DNA from: Clostridium sp. C8-1-8
Lineage (GTDB): Bacteria; Bacillota; Clostridia; Clostridiales; Clostridiaceae
Length of the DNA stretch: 64,000 nt
Direction: 5' to 3'
Assembly: GCF_009928445.1 (NCBI RefSeq)
Contig: NZ_JAABNO010000005.1
Span: forward strand, 204,497 to 268,496
Part shown: piece by piece, positions 20,940 to 30,969 of the stretch
How positions within the stretch are numbered: position 1 is the first letter of the stretch
Layout of the letters: each line of letters starts with the position of its first letter
Notes under the pieces: generated by a model
The model's database searches: none
Seen by the model: only the letters and a program-made list of their open reading frames with translations
What the model was told of the DNA's origin: nothing
Translations under genes and position numbers: made by a program

Positions 20940-21067
20940 CCGAATTCCCCCTAATATATAATAAGTTGCTATTTATTATACATTATATCCTTACATAATT
21001 ACACTTTTTTACAGCAGTTAAACACAGATTGCTATTTTAGGTCCTAATTTTAATTTTAGTTTACAAA

Positions 21068-22672
21068 TTAATCAACGATTGAATTAACTTCTAAAATGTT
21101 AAATGCAACTTCTGTTCGGTGAACTCCTTTTGGTTTGTATCCAAGTACCTCTGAATATCCAATATAATCTGTAAGCAAATATAGGATAGAAAGCCACATT
21201 TCCGTACCCATAAGTCCTGCCCTGTAGCTTGTTTCTAATTCAAAACTAAAGCCTTCTTCATATTGCCAGTTTTTTAGTATCCTTTCTATTTGTAAATAAG
21301 CCCACTCTCTGCCCTCTTCATAGCGGTAATTTGTTTGTTTCTTACAAAGCCATAAAGGATGAATAACATCTAAAACATTGCATGCGTTGCCACAATCTTC
21401 TCTAAAGTATCTAGTATCCTTTGAATGTTTTAACAGGGTATCAATAGCTTGTCTTGGATATGGAAGAGGAATGCCAAACTGTGCATAGGTTCCTCGAGTT
21501 AACCTATAAAAACCATTGACCAACTGCAATAAGTCATCTTTATTTCCAATCCCCCACATTCCATTTTGAGCATTAGCATTTAAGCTTAACCAGCCAAATA
21601 GGGTTGTACCAGAATTTTTAGATTGGAAATACTTTTTGTTCATATACAAAGCTGTTCCATAATGATCAATCTCTGCTCCTGCATACCAAATGTCATTTTT
21701 CCAGTCATATGAGTAAAGTTTTTCTTCTAATTGTGCCTTATTTTCATTTTCAATATCCTTGAATGGATATTGAATTTTTGTTCCTAGTACTTCTAAAGCA
21801 TACCCCACCGTTAGGACATTGTAGTCAATTACATTGGATTGCATTTCTTGAATTTGTTTAACTAATAATTCTTCTGGAAGAATATCAGGTACTCCGTCAA
21901 ACATAGCTGCGATTTCTATTGCATCGCACCAAGGACGAACTTGTTCCTTAGAATCACTTGGAAGATTTACGTATATCTCTCTGCCATTTATATGTTTCTT
22001 TCTATTATTAAGCACAGCCTGCCATTGAGTGCGGACTTCATTTCCAAATTTCTGTAGGCGTTTTTTCAGATCAGCTTCATTCATATCTTTCTTTACTTTA
22101 TTTTCATTCCTTGACCTAATGATCTTAGCAGGATTGCCACCTACAACTGAATATTTAGGAATGTCCTTTGTGACTACAGCTCCAGCACCAATAACAGAGT
22201 GACTTCCAATTGTTACTCCATCCAAGATAACTGCGCCAGCACCAATCCAAACATCATCTCCAATAATGATGCCTTTTGACGTTATAGGCTGCTCACAAAT
22301 AGGTCTATTTAAATCATCAAAGTTATGATTCATTGCAATTATTTTGGCATCTGGGGCAATACGTACAAAATCTCCTAATGCTATTTTGCCCTGAAGATAT
22401 GCATTCGTATTAAATGAGCATTTTACTCCAGCTGTAAGAGTTATGTTACGAAGCAAACCCCCGGCACAAATCATGCACCCATCTCCTAAATGTAGTTTTT
22501 CAACTCCATAAATATTAGCATATGGAGAGACAAAACAATCTCGTCCAAATAAAGCCTTATATTTTCTTTTTAGCTGTTCCTGCCATATAACCTGTTCTTT
22601 CTTTTTCTCTTCTCCCAATTCCTCCCATGGCAAATAATCTATTGATTTATCAAAATACTCTTCTGATCTCAT
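21068..22672 (-). CDS. Hexapeptide-repeat acetyltransferase fused to a large unrecognised C-terminal domain
   Basis: A 534-residue fusion. Residues 40-195 form a left-handed beta-helix acyltransferase of the maltose/galactoside acetyltransferase type: hexapeptide repeats, the catalytic histidine in AMNHNFDD, and [20 protein letters not shown] and [11 protein letters not shown]. Residues 230-534 are not that fold: tryptophan- and tyrosine-rich helices with [35 protein letters not shown] and DVIHPLWLC look like an alpha/alpha-toroid. Cytoplasmic, with no signal or membrane segments. It is divergent from an AraC regulator, which suggests sugar-linked induction. The acetyltransferase half is certain; the second half's function is unknown. 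Confidence 0.85.
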   Translation of the reverse strand: MRSEEYFDKSIDYLPWEELGEEKKKEQVIWQEQLKRKYKALFGRDCFVSPYANIYGVEKLHLGDGCMICAGGLLRNITLTAGVKCSFNTNAYLQGKIALGDFVRIAPDAKIIAMNHNFDDLNRPICEQPITSKGIIIGDDVWIGAGAVILDGVTIGSHSVIGAGAVVTKDIPKYSVVGGNPAKIIRSRNENKVKKDMNEADLKKRLQKFGNEVRTQWQAVLNNRKKHINGREIYVNLPSDSKEQVRPWCDAIEIAAMFDGVPDILPEELLVKQIQEMQSNVIDYNVLTVGYALEVLGTKIQYPFKDIENENKAQLEEKLYSYDWKNDIWYAGAEIDHYGTALYMNKKYFQSKNSGTTLFGWLSLNANAQNGMWGIGNKDDLLQLVNGFYRLTRGTYAQFGIPLPYPRQAIDTLLKHSKDTRYFREDCGNACNVLDVIHPLWLCKKQTNYRYEEGREWAYLQIERILKNWQYEEGFSFELETSYRAGLMGTEMWLSILYLLTDYIGYSEVLGYKPKGVHRTEVAFNILEVNSIVD

Positions 22673-22948
22673 TCTTATTTACTCCTTTGATTTATTTCTT
22701 TACTTGCTTATACACTACTAGATTGAATTGATTTTACTTAATTAGAAACGTTTCTTAGGATATGGAACTTTCAGAGCCTATGAGCCTACACTTTTCATAA
22801 TATCTCAAAAATACATATCCAAGTAAAATTACGGAAGAAAGAAACTTCAGTAACTTTTAATAATTGTAAAGTATTTTTCAGTTTATTGAAATGTCAGATT
22901 GTATTATAATAATGGTAAAAAGTAAGAAAAGAACGGAAGAAATCTAAT
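22673..22948. promoter_or_regulatory. Divergent promoter region of the acetyltransferase fusion and AraC genes
   Basis: A 276-bp AT-rich spacer between divergent genes. A TATAAT-like box (TATTATAATAATG) is visible at about 22903-22915, upstream of the AraC start. No strong dyad was found. Confidence 0.4.
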
Positions 22949-23794
22949 ATGAATCCAATTTTTGATCAACTATATAATTACATAAACGTAACAGTTAATT
23001 CTTGTTGTGATATATCCCATTCAGCCTTTTATCAAGAAAAAAAGACCCATACCGATTATGATATTTGGTATATATTAGACGGTGAAGTCACAGTAACTTT
23101 AAATAACAAAGAATATACAGCATCTAAGGATGATGTTATTTTTTTCTATCCCAATGTATGCTACGAAGCTGCAATAATCGAAGACTATTGCGAATTTATA
23201 TATATACATTTTGACTTTTCCATTGGCAAAAAGTTAAATGCTTTAGACAATTACAACTATTCAGGAATTATAAGAAAACCACTACTAGCTAAAACATCGG
23301 AAATTTTTAAAGATACATATTTTCAATACAAAAATTCTGATTATCAAGCAAATTATCTAATCAAATCTTCTTTTAATTTATTGCTTGCAACTATATTAGA
23401 TTTGGCAGAAAATAGTGAACCTTACCGTACTTTTTTCCCTAATACTATAAAAGAAAACATCACTGATAGATTTGATCTCCAACAAGTTCTACAATATATA
23501 GAAGAAAATTTGAATAAAAACATTCGTATTATTGATTTAGCTAATATGATAAATACATCAGAGAAATACTTTATAACCCGTTTCAGAAAAAATGTTGGGG
23601 TTCCACCTTTACAATATATAAATGAATTGCGTATGAATCGTGCAAAAAAGCTTTTATATATAGGTTGTTATTCTATAAAACAGATAGCAAGCTTTCTTGG
23701 ATATCCAGATCCTTATAGCTTTTCAAAAGCCTTTAAAAAGAAATATGGCATAGCTCCAAATAAATTTAAGGAACAATGCCAAGTGTTAAGCTAG
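22949..23794 (+). CDS. AraC-family transcriptional regulator
   Basis: A 281-residue regulator with an N-terminal cupin sensor (about 15-100, including DYDIWYILDGEVTVTLNNKE) and two C-terminal helix-turn-helix motifs (about 180-278), with IRIIDLANMINTSEKYFITR and the signature YSIKQIASFLGYPDPYSFSK. GGAAG precedes the ATG. It is divergent from the acetyltransferase fusion, its likely target. The effector is probably a sugar but is not defined. Confidence 0.93.
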   Translation: MNPIFDQLYNYINVTVNSCCDISHSAFYQEKKTHTDYDIWYILDGEVTVTLNNKEYTASKDDVIFFYPNVCYEAAIIEDYCEFIYIHFDFSIGKKLNALDNYNYSGIIRKPLLAKTSEIFKDTYFQYKNSDYQANYLIKSSFNLLLATILDLAENSEPYRTFFPNTIKENITDRFDLQQVLQYIEENLNKNIRIIDLANMINTSEKYFITRFRKNVGVPPLQYINELRMNRAKKLLYIGCYSIKQIASFLGYPDPYSFSKAFKKKYGIAPNKFKEQCQVLS

Positions 23795-23931
23795 CTATCT
23801 AATTTATCATTTTTAGTAATAACATATACCTCTTCTCCAATGCAAACCAAGTTGAATTAAGAATATATATTTTCATAAGTATAAAATTATGTAATGCTTA
23901 AAACACCATTATTTTTTGATAAGTACAAATA

Positions 23932-23959
23932 ATCCAATACGATAATAATCGTACTGGAT
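23932..23959. terminator. Terminator hairpin between AraC and kinase genes
   Basis: ATCCAATACGAT pairs with ATCGTACTGGAT (one mismatch) around an AATA loop. A clear homologue of this hairpin lies beside the kinase-tail fossil at 58.3 kb, so it belongs to the kinase gene. Confidence 0.7.
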
Positions 23960-24041
23960 CTGTGTTTTGTAATATATCTTTATTTATATAAGTCATAGGG
24001 ATGTTTTAAAGTATCACTTTTAGTCGTTGCAAATATCTTTC

Positions 24042-25010
24042 TTAGTCCAGTTCATGCAAAGCAAAGTTAATTATAAGAGATGCTAGATGTTTCCTTTGCC
24101 AATGTTGTGGATCAGAAAGTGCAAGTCTTGTGGTTCCTTCTGCAAACATTAGTAGACCAAGCATTAAACGAGAAAGTGCCACTCTTGCTCTTGCATAAGG
24201 TGTAAACTGGATCTTTTCTTCAGCAGCAGAATTATAGCCATCTATTAAACCTTTATTATCTTCTAGGTATCCAAGAAAATCTATGGCAAAAAAGTCAGCA
24301 TAGTAATCACCAAAAAAACATCGTTCAGTATCTATGAGTCCAGCAAAATTAAGGTTTTCATCTATAAACACATTATTGTCAAACAGATCATAATGTATAA
24401 GTCTAGGTACCTTTACTTCTTCAAGTGCACCTTCCCATTTTCTTATAAAGCGAAGTATTTGAGAAAGATCCGGCAGCATATTCCCCTGCTTCTCAGCATC
24501 TTCTATAAGATTGAATACCATATCATAGTATGCATCTTTCCATGTAGTATGAAGCCCTACTTGAGTATAACCAAATTTGTCATTTTTAATATTATGTATC
24601 TGAGCCAGTGCTTGACCAAATTGATATTGCCAATTATACATCTGCTCTTCATTAAGCTCTACGTCACATAGTAACTTTCCTGGAAGCACGGTCATTATAA
24701 ACCAATGATTTCCTATTATCTCATGACCACTATGTATTATTTCTGGTATCTTTATATCAGTATGCTTTCTAAGCTGTTCATAGGCCCAAATCTCTACCTC
24801 CATAATTCCTTTTTCGTAGGTAAGCATGTTTGTCCCTTCACTTGGTCCAATCTTTAGTATATATCTTGTAGTTTTTGTATGAAGCATATAGGCAACATTA
24901 AATTCTCCACCAGTCAGCTCCTCTATATTTACTAAATCCTTAATACCAGCCAGTTCAACCATCTGTAGTAAATTTTCTTCACTTATATCTGCCTTAGTTC
25001 TTGAATGCAT
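24042..25010 (-). CDS. APH-family (aminoglycoside phosphotransferase fold) small-molecule kinase
   Basis: A 322-residue kinase-like protein. The catalytic loop is HYDLFDNNVFID (HxDxxxxN type), followed by the metal-binding IDTERCFFGD in place of the usual D-x-D/E block. The N-lobe has the ATP-contacting YILKIGPS strand. This fold includes aminoglycoside and macrolide kinases but also choline, homoserine and sugar kinases; without close matches to known resistance enzymes, drug inactivation should not be assumed. Its last 47 codons are duplicated as a fossil at 58395-58538. Confidence 0.85.
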   Translation of the reverse strand: MHSRTKADISEENLLQMVELAGIKDLVNIEELTGGEFNVAYMLHTKTTRYILKIGPSEGTNMLTYEKGIMEVEIWAYEQLRKHTDIKIPEIIHSGHEIIGNHWFIMTVLPGKLLCDVELNEEQMYNWQYQFGQALAQIHNIKNDKFGYTQVGLHTTWKDAYYDMVFNLIEDAEKQGNMLPDLSQILRFIRKWEGALEEVKVPRLIHYDLFDNNVFIDENLNFAGLIDTERCFFGDYYADFFAIDFLGYLEDNKGLIDGYNSAAEEKIQFTPYARARVALSRLMLGLLMFAEGTTRLALSDPQHWQRKHLASLIINFALHELD

Positions 25011-25552
25011 AATAAAATCTCCTCTTTTATATCTGTATTAATTTCAATCGACTTATTTAACTGATCTTTAGAAATATCATTATTAAGGAAAGTCAACCAT
25101 TCTTTACGTATATTATATCCTAAAACCTACCTTTATTTCACTATATAATAATAGCTTGCTTTTAAATCACTTTTTCCGTTCTTGTCTCAATTATTCTTTA
25201 GCATATGACTTTAGATTCAACTAAATATGATGAATCAAAGGGATACTTTTACTGATACAGTATAGACTTTTGTTTTAGCACTTCCATATTTTCTTGCTTT
25301 ATACCTCAGCTTGTATATTTCTGTCAAAAGAAATACAATATATTTATGGATTTGTCATCCATGAATTGTATAACGAAAAAAATAAACAGCGAAAATTTTA
25401 GGAATCTCATACAAAACAGTAGTGAACCTTTGCTCTACTGGATGAATTAAGGGATCTAAAAAGCTAGGGAATACTTAGCTTTTTACATTTGACGCTAAAA
25501 AAGCTGCTAATTGTTTATATAAAAGTAGTAAAGTAAAGGACGGTAAAAATAA
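25011..25552. other. 542-bp intergenic region with hairpin and promoter of the two-component/ABC cluster
   Basis: No gene was seen. A hairpin (TATTTATGGA/TCCATGAA) lies near 25335-25370 and a stronger one at 25458-25484. A TTGACG -35 box at 25489 and TTTATA at 25514 (19-bp spacing) form a likely promoter for the response regulator gene. Confidence 0.5.
25458..25484 (+). terminator. Terminator-like hairpin just upstream of the response-regulator promoter
   Basis: AAAAAGCTA and TAGCTTTTT form a perfect 9-bp stem with a 9-nt loop, 5 nt before the putative -35 box. No gene ends on the plus strand ahead of it, so it may be a leftover terminator or an insulator. Confidence 0.5.
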
Positions 25553-26239
25553 ATGAAACGAATATTCTTAGTTGAAGACGATAAGGCAATCGCTAAAAAC
25601 CTTATACTTTTGCTCCGCTCAGAGGGATTTACAGTTACTCATGCCCCTACACGGATTGAAGCTCTGGATGTAATTTCGAAAAATAAATTTGATTTAGCTT
25701 TGATTGATATTTCTTTGCCAGACGGAAATGGCTTTACGATTTGTACAGAAATTAAAGAAAAACAAGATGTTCCTGTTATCTTTCTCACAGCTTCTGGCGA
25801 TGAGGCTAGTGTTGTTACTGGGCTTAACATGGGGGCTGATGACTATATAACAAAGCCTTTTCGTCCTCGTGAATTGATTGCGCGAATCGGAACCGCTCTT
25901 AGAAAAAGTGGACGCTCTCCAGCTGATTTTAAGATCCACGGGCTTCATGTGGATACATCAAGTGGCATAGTGAAAAAGGACGGCAGTGAAATCTTTCTTT
26001 CAGCCTTAGAGTATCGCTTATTGTTGGTATTTATAAATAATCCTAAAAATATTATCACAAGGAGCCGGCTGCTTGATGAATTATGGGACGCTGCTGGCGA
26101 GTTTGTCAATGACAATACCTTGACTGTGTATATTAAGCGCTTGAGGGAGAAGATAGAAACTGACCCGACCGCACCTCAGATTATTATTACCGTTCGCGGA
26201 ACAGGATATAGATTGGGGGACTTATATGCTTCGGAATAA
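25553..26239 (+). CDS. OmpR/PhoB-type response regulator
   Basis: A 228-residue regulator. The receiver domain (1-115) has E8-D9-D10, phospho-acceptor D52 in LALIDISLPDG, and the conserved lysine in DDYITKPFRPRE. The winged-helix domain (about 130-225) has LSALEYRLLLVF and TLTVYIKRLREKIE, ending ITVRGTGYRLG. AAAGGA precedes the ATG. It overlaps the histidine kinase gene by 14 nt and is followed by an ABC exporter, the classic arrangement of a drug or peptide detoxification module. It presumably activates the ABC genes. Confidence 0.96.
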   Translation: MKRIFLVEDDKAIAKNLILLLRSEGFTVTHAPTRIEALDVISKNKFDLALIDISLPDGNGFTICTEIKEKQDVPVIFLTASGDEASVVTGLNMGADDYITKPFRPRELIARIGTALRKSGRSPADFKIHGLHVDTSSGIVKKDGSEIFLSALEYRLLLVFINNPKNIITRSRLLDELWDAAGEFVNDNTLTVYIKRLREKIETDPTAPQIIITVRGTGYRLGDLYASE

Positions 26240-27215
26240 AGAGTTTAGGCAGTTTGCCCTTTTGTTCTCCTTAATAGCCTTAGCTACTGTAACTATAGGA
26301 TTTATGATCAATACGCCTGCTGGAATACTTGCTACAGCTTCTGCCACTGCCTTTGGTGCCGCATTTTTTGTCTTTACCAATGCTCGATATAAAAGCCTTG
26401 CACAGATTTCAGACCAAATTGATCTTGTACTTCATAATGCTGATCATCTGTATATTGCTGAAGCAGAGGAAGGCGAGCTTTCCATTCTGCAAAGTGAAAT
26501 AACAAAGATGACGCTTCGCATTAGGGAGCAAAACGAAGCACTGAAAAAAGAAAAGGAGCATCTTGCGGAGTCTCTGGCTGATATAGCACACCAACTCCGT
26601 ACCCCTCTCACATCCGTGAATCTTATTCTTTCTTTGTTAGAAAATAACCCTGAAGAAAATGAAAGAATAACATTATTACGAGAAATAGAGGAATTATTTG
26701 TACAGATGGATTGGCTACTTACTTCCCTTTTGAAATTATCACGGCTTGATGCTGGCATTGTGGTGTTTCAAAACAAGCATATAGATGTAAACAATTTGAT
26801 ATGCACAGCCCTTCGCCCGTTCCTAATCCAAATTGAACTTCACAATATTGATTTGCGAATAGATGTACCTAAAGGAATTATTATTGAAGGAGATTTAGGT
26901 TGGCTTTCAGAGGCGATTCAAAATATACTAAAGAATTGCATAGAAAGTGTGGGCAATAACGGAAAGATACACATTGTCTGCAATGATACCCCACTGTTCA
27001 CGGATATATCAATTCACGACAGCGGCGAAGGCTTTGAAAAAGAAGATCTTCCCTTCCTCTTTGACCGATTTTATCGTGGAAAAAACTCAGGTGCTACAGG
27101 ATATGGGATAGGATTGGCTCTCTGCAAGATGATTATAAAACGTCATGGAGCAACTATTACCGCCAAAAACAAATCACAAGGGGGAGCAATATTTACCATT
27201 CGTTTCCCAAAGTGA
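26226..27215 (+). CDS. Sensor histidine kinase with two membrane helices and almost no external loop
   Basis: A 329-residue kinase. Two adjacent helices (about 10-27 and 31-50) leave only a few outside residues, the intramembrane-sensing layout in which the partner transporter often senses the ligand. The dimerisation/phospho-acceptor H122 is in LADIAHQLRTPLTSV. The ATPase domain has the N-box NILKNCIESVGN, DSGEGFEKEDLPFLFDRFYRG and GYGIGLALCKMI. The start lies inside the response regulator's end with a GGGGGA site. Partner of the upstream regulator. Confidence 0.95.
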   Translation: MLRNKEFRQFALLFSLIALATVTIGFMINTPAGILATASATAFGAAFFVFTNARYKSLAQISDQIDLVLHNADHLYIAEAEEGELSILQSEITKMTLRIREQNEALKKEKEHLAESLADIAHQLRTPLTSVNLILSLLENNPEENERITLLREIEELFVQMDWLLTSLLKLSRLDAGIVVFQNKHIDVNNLICTALRPFLIQIELHNIDLRIDVPKGIIIEGDLGWLSEAIQNILKNCIESVGNNGKIHIVCNDTPLFTDISIHDSGEGFEKEDLPFLFDRFYRGKNSGATGYGIGLALCKMIIKRHGATITAKNKSQGGAIFTIRFPK

Positions 27216-27297
27216 CGAATCTCTCACTTTAAAGTCACTGATATGTAAGTTAAAGGTTCTATTATATGAGTGAGACATAAGAAAGGGGGCTCACATA

Positions 27298-27981
27298 ATG
27301 GAGTTCTTAAAAATTGAAAATTTATGCAAGGTTTACGGCAAGGACGGAAACCAAGTTACTGCACTGGACAATGTTTCCCTTACAATCGAAAAGGGTGAAT
27401 TTACTGCAATTATAGGTTCTTCCGGTTCTGGAAAATCCACATTGCTTCACATCATTGGTGGCGTTGATGTGCCAACAAGTGGAAAGGTGTACTTAGAGGG
27501 TCAGGATGTATATGAGCAAAGTAATGAAAAACTCGCCATCTTCCGCAGACGTCAGGTTGGACTAATTTACCAATTCCACAACCTGATTCCTACCTTAAAT
27601 GTAGTTGAAAACATCACCTTACCTATATTAATGGATAAACGAAAGGTTAATGAAGAGCGACTGAATGGTTTGCTGGAACTGCTTGGATTAAAAGATCGTA
27701 AAAATCATTTACCCAATCAGCTCTCTGGTGGTCAACAACAGCGTGTTTCCATAGGACGTGCTTTGATGAATGCCCCAGCGGTAATGCTTGCAGACGAACC
27801 AACAGGAAGTTTGGACAGCAAGAATGGACATGAAATTGTCAAACTTCTAAAAGAAAGTAATAAAAAATACAATCAGACGCTAATCATCGTCACACATGAT
27901 GAAAATATAGCCCTTCAAGCGGACCGCATTATCGGCATATCAGATGGAAAAGTAGTTAGAGACGAGAGGGTGAGACCATGA
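27298..27981 (+). CDS. ABC transporter ATPase (MacB/LolD type)
   Basis: A 227-residue ATPase with Walker A GSSGSGKST (about 38-46), signature LSGGQQQRVSIGRAL, Walker B VMLADEPTGSLDSKNG and switch HD. It belongs to the MacB/LolD/BceA class that partners FtsX-type permeases. The RBS AAGGGGG is enclosed by a GTGAG/CTCAC stem (27273-27294) before the ATG. Its TGA stop overlaps the permease start as ATGA. Likely exports or releases a peptide antibiotic or other membrane-active compound. Confidence 0.95.
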   Translation: MEFLKIENLCKVYGKDGNQVTALDNVSLTIEKGEFTAIIGSSGSGKSTLLHIIGGVDVPTSGKVYLEGQDVYEQSNEKLAIFRRRQVGLIYQFHNLIPTLNVVENITLPILMDKRKVNEERLNGLLELLGLKDRKNHLPNQLSGGQQQRVSIGRALMNAPAVMLADEPTGSLDSKNGHEIVKLLKESNKKYNQTLIIVTHDENIALQADRIIGISDGKVVRDERVRP

Positions 27982-30551
27982 ATATTTTCAACAAAGTTAC
28001 CCTGCAATCCATGAAAAAGAGTCGAACAAGAACCATTGTAACGGTAATCGGAGTTGTTCTGTCTGCTGCCATGATCACGGCAGTAGCCACCTTTGGAGTT
28101 TCTCTACTGAACTATATGATAAATGGAGCCATTGTAAAATACGGTGATTGGCACGTGGAGTTTATGAATGTACCTTCTTCTTTTGTCCAGCAGAAAAGCC
28201 AGGACAAGGCAGTTTCAAACACCATAACCTTTGAAAACATAGGCTATGCATCACTTAACGGCGCCCAAAACCCCAACAAACCATATGTTTTTGTAGCTGG
28301 CTTTACCAAAGAAGCCTTTGATAAATTGCCTATAACCTTGATTTCAGGCAGATTACCGAAAAACAATGACGAGATCCTTGTACCTGAACATGTCAAGACC
28401 AACGGAGGCGTTAAACTTACTATTGGTGACAAGCTTTCACTTGCGGTGGGAAGCCGTATGGAAGTGAACCAAGAACTCAACCAACACGCCCCTTACCTTT
28501 CAGGAAAAGAAAATCTTATACCAAAAACCAAAAAGACCTACACTGTTGTGGGTATCTGCCAAAGACCAACCTTTGAGGAAGCTTCTGCCCCTGGATATAC
28601 CTTAATAACAAAAGCAGATCCCCAAGATAAAATAAACAGCTTCAGCCTATTTGTAAAGCTTAAAAACCCACGTAGTATTCACAGTTACACAAAAACCTCA
28701 GCTGGTAATGAATCATTTGTGTTTAATGATAATGTTTTACGTTATATGGGTCTTTCTGATGACAATTTATTTAACACGATTCTGTACTCCATTGGCGGAA
28801 TTGTACTATCAATAATCATAATAGGTTCGATTTTTCTGATTTATAATGCCTTTACCATATCATTGAATGAACGGACAAGACAGTTTGGAATTCTTTCATC
28901 TGTTGGGGCCACTGCAAGACAATTGCAAAATTCTGTAATGTTTGAAGGACTTTGTATTGGTGCAATAGGTATTCCTATAGGTGTTATCTTAGGTATCGTA
29001 AGTATTGGACTTGTTATTTCCGTTGTGTCTAAGAATTTTGCTAATATAGCCTACAGTAATGTTGCTCTAACCTTGACGGTATCTATACCTGCAATTATAG
29101 TTGCAGTAGTAGTCAGTATGGTCACTATTCTAATTTCAGCCTATATTCCTGCCAGAAAAGCTGCAAGTGCTCCTGTGCTTGAGAGTATTCGACAAACCAA
29201 TGAGGTCAAAGTTGAAGCGAAAGCTGTGGAAACTTCAAAACTGGCTCAGCGTATTTATGGATTAGAGGGAACTCTTGCTCTAAAGAATTTTAAAAGAAAT
29301 AAGAAGCGATACCGAAGCATCGTACTATCCCTTACCTTGAGTATAGTGTTGTTTGTATCTACAAGTGCTTTCGGAACAGATCTTAAGGATGTTGCCAAAA
29401 AGTCAGTAATGACAAATGACTATGACATATGTTTTTCCACTCAGGACATGTCTGAAAGTGAAATGTTTAGACTTTACGACAAATTTAAGACTGTTGATGG
29501 TATTTATCAAAGCTCTTATCAAGCTATTATGACCTATTCCTGTGTTGCTAAGAAAAGTGACTTTTCAGACCTATACAAGAAGTACTATGGTAATGATTTA
29601 AACGATGAAACAGTTAACCTGCCAATGGATATTCAATTTATTAAGGACAGCGAATATATGAGTTTCATCAAAAGCTTAGGTCTTCCCATAAAGGAATATA
29701 CTGGTCAAAATCCAAAAATGATTGCTGTAGCCAAGGCAAAAAAGGTTAATACCAAAAAAGACGGTAATAGTGATCTCATTAATATGTTTTCAAATCGTTC
29801 TATGAATTTTAATATCGCTCCAGAAATAAATGACAAATTAAAGATGGAACAGAGTCAAAATATAGACTTTACCCTTGTTGATACAATACCTATTGACATG
29901 CTTCCACGAAATCTTACAAAGCCTAAGACCTTCACTTTTATGGTGATTGCTCCTTATGAGCTAAAAGATAGGTTTGAAACTCCCGGTACCCATGTGGATA
30001 TTAAGGGCTTAACCTTTAGGTCAAAAACACCATCAATATCAGTGGCAAAAATGGAGAAAATTATTCAGAGTTCTGGAATTACCTCGGACTATAACCTATA
30101 CAATGTATCTAAAATACTTGAACAGAATCGCAGCACAACATTTGTTGTGGATGTGTTCACCTATGTTTTTGTAATTATGATTTCATTGATTGCGGTTGCC
30201 AATGTGTTCAACACCATTTCTACCAATATAAAGCTGCGTAGACGCGAACTTTCCATGCTCCGCTCTGTAGGAATGTCTGAACAAGATTTTCAAAAAATGA
30301 TGAATTTCGAGTGCGCATTTTATGGCATGAGGGCTTTGCTCTTTGGACTTCCACTATCAGCACTTTCCTCTTGGCTTATTTACAGATGGATGGATGGTGG
30401 CTCTAACACAGTTAAATTTGTATTTCCGTGGCTCAGCATGGGAATAAGTGTGTTCAGCGTTTTCTTTGTAGTATTCATTACAATGTTGTACGCCATAAGC
30501 AAGATAAAAAAGGAAAACATCATCGATGCACTTAGGGATGATATGACTTAA
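27978..30551 (+). CDS. ABC transporter permease with two FtsX domains
   Basis: An 857-residue permease. An N-terminal helix (about 18-45) is followed by a large outside domain (about 50-250) and a three-helix FtsX unit (about 265-400). A second helix (about 445-465), another outside domain (about 470-710) and a second FtsX unit (about 725-855) follow. VRRRELSMLRSVG-like and NERTRQFGILSSVGAT loops are the FtsX coupling signatures. The duplicated architecture differs from the ten-helix BceB permease, so a MacB/LolE-like exporter is a better description. Substrate unknown; regulation by the adjacent two-component system is inferred. GC content here looks higher than in flanking genes. Confidence 0.93.
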   Translation: MNIFNKVTLQSMKKSRTRTIVTVIGVVLSAAMITAVATFGVSLLNYMINGAIVKYGDWHVEFMNVPSSFVQQKSQDKAVSNTITFENIGYASLNGAQNPNKPYVFVAGFTKEAFDKLPITLISGRLPKNNDEILVPEHVKTNGGVKLTIGDKLSLAVGSRMEVNQELNQHAPYLSGKENLIPKTKKTYTVVGICQRPTFEEASAPGYTLITKADPQDKINSFSLFVKLKNPRSIHSYTKTSAGNESFVFNDNVLRYMGLSDDNLFNTILYSIGGIVLSIIIIGSIFLIYNAFTISLNERTRQFGILSSVGATARQLQNSVMFEGLCIGAIGIPIGVILGIVSIGLVISVVSKNFANIAYSNVALTLTVSIPAIIVAVVVSMVTILISAYIPARKAASAPVLESIRQTNEVKVEAKAVETSKLAQRIYGLEGTLALKNFKRNKKRYRSIVLSLTLSIVLFVSTSAFGTDLKDVAKKSVMTNDYDICFSTQDMSESEMFRLYDKFKTVDGIYQSSYQAIMTYSCVAKKSDFSDLYKKYYGNDLNDETVNLPMDIQFIKDSEYMSFIKSLGLPIKEYTGQNPKMIAVAKAKKVNTKKDGNSDLINMFSNRSMNFNIAPEINDKLKMEQSQNIDFTLVDTIPIDMLPRNLTKPKTFTFMVIAPYELKDRFETPGTHVDIKGLTFRSKTPSISVAKMEKIIQSSGITSDYNLYNVSKILEQNRSTTFVVDVFTYVFVIMISLIAVANVFNTISTNIKLRRRELSMLRSVGMSEQDFQKMMNFECAFYGMRALLFGLPLSALSSWLIYRWMDGGSNTVKFVFPWLSMGISVFSVFFVVFITMLYAISKIKKENIIDALRDDMT

Positions 30552-30969
30552 TTCAAGCCACACAGTATTACTTTGATAGAAAAAACATATTTTCCACAAG
30601 AAAATTCACAACAAAAAACCTATGCTTAAATTTACTTTTAGCATAGTTTTTTTGCATTTAATTCATTATTGCTGAATAATGTGAATTAATGAATTTTTAA
30701 TTAACCTTTTTAAACTTTGGATAAAACTCATTTATTTTAATTAAAAAAATCATAACTATAATAGGCATAATATAATACTCTATTCTTTTGTTTATATAGA
30801 TGTGCCAATCTTTGTCATAGGATTTTTATTTATCTATAAAACATATACTCTGCTAATATTTTTAATAAATATAGAAACAATAATTAATGTAACTGCACTT
30901 TCAATTTTCTACCTAAGGTATACTTTATAAATACCCTAATATCACAATTAGAGGAATTAAGGTGATGTA
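30552..30969. other. Intergenic region after the ABC exporter
   Basis: 418 bp with the exporter terminator near its start and otherwise very AT-rich sequence. GAGG before the SDR gene is the only other signal; no gene was seen. Confidence 0.4.
30620..30653 (+). terminator. Terminator of the two-component/ABC cluster
   Basis: CTATGCT and AGCATAG close a stem, followed directly by TTTTTTT, about 70 nt past the permease stop. Confidence 0.85.

Noticed and set aside
24042..25010. Aminoglycoside-resistance gene
   Set aside because: Only the general APH fold can be seen; many such kinases act on metabolites.
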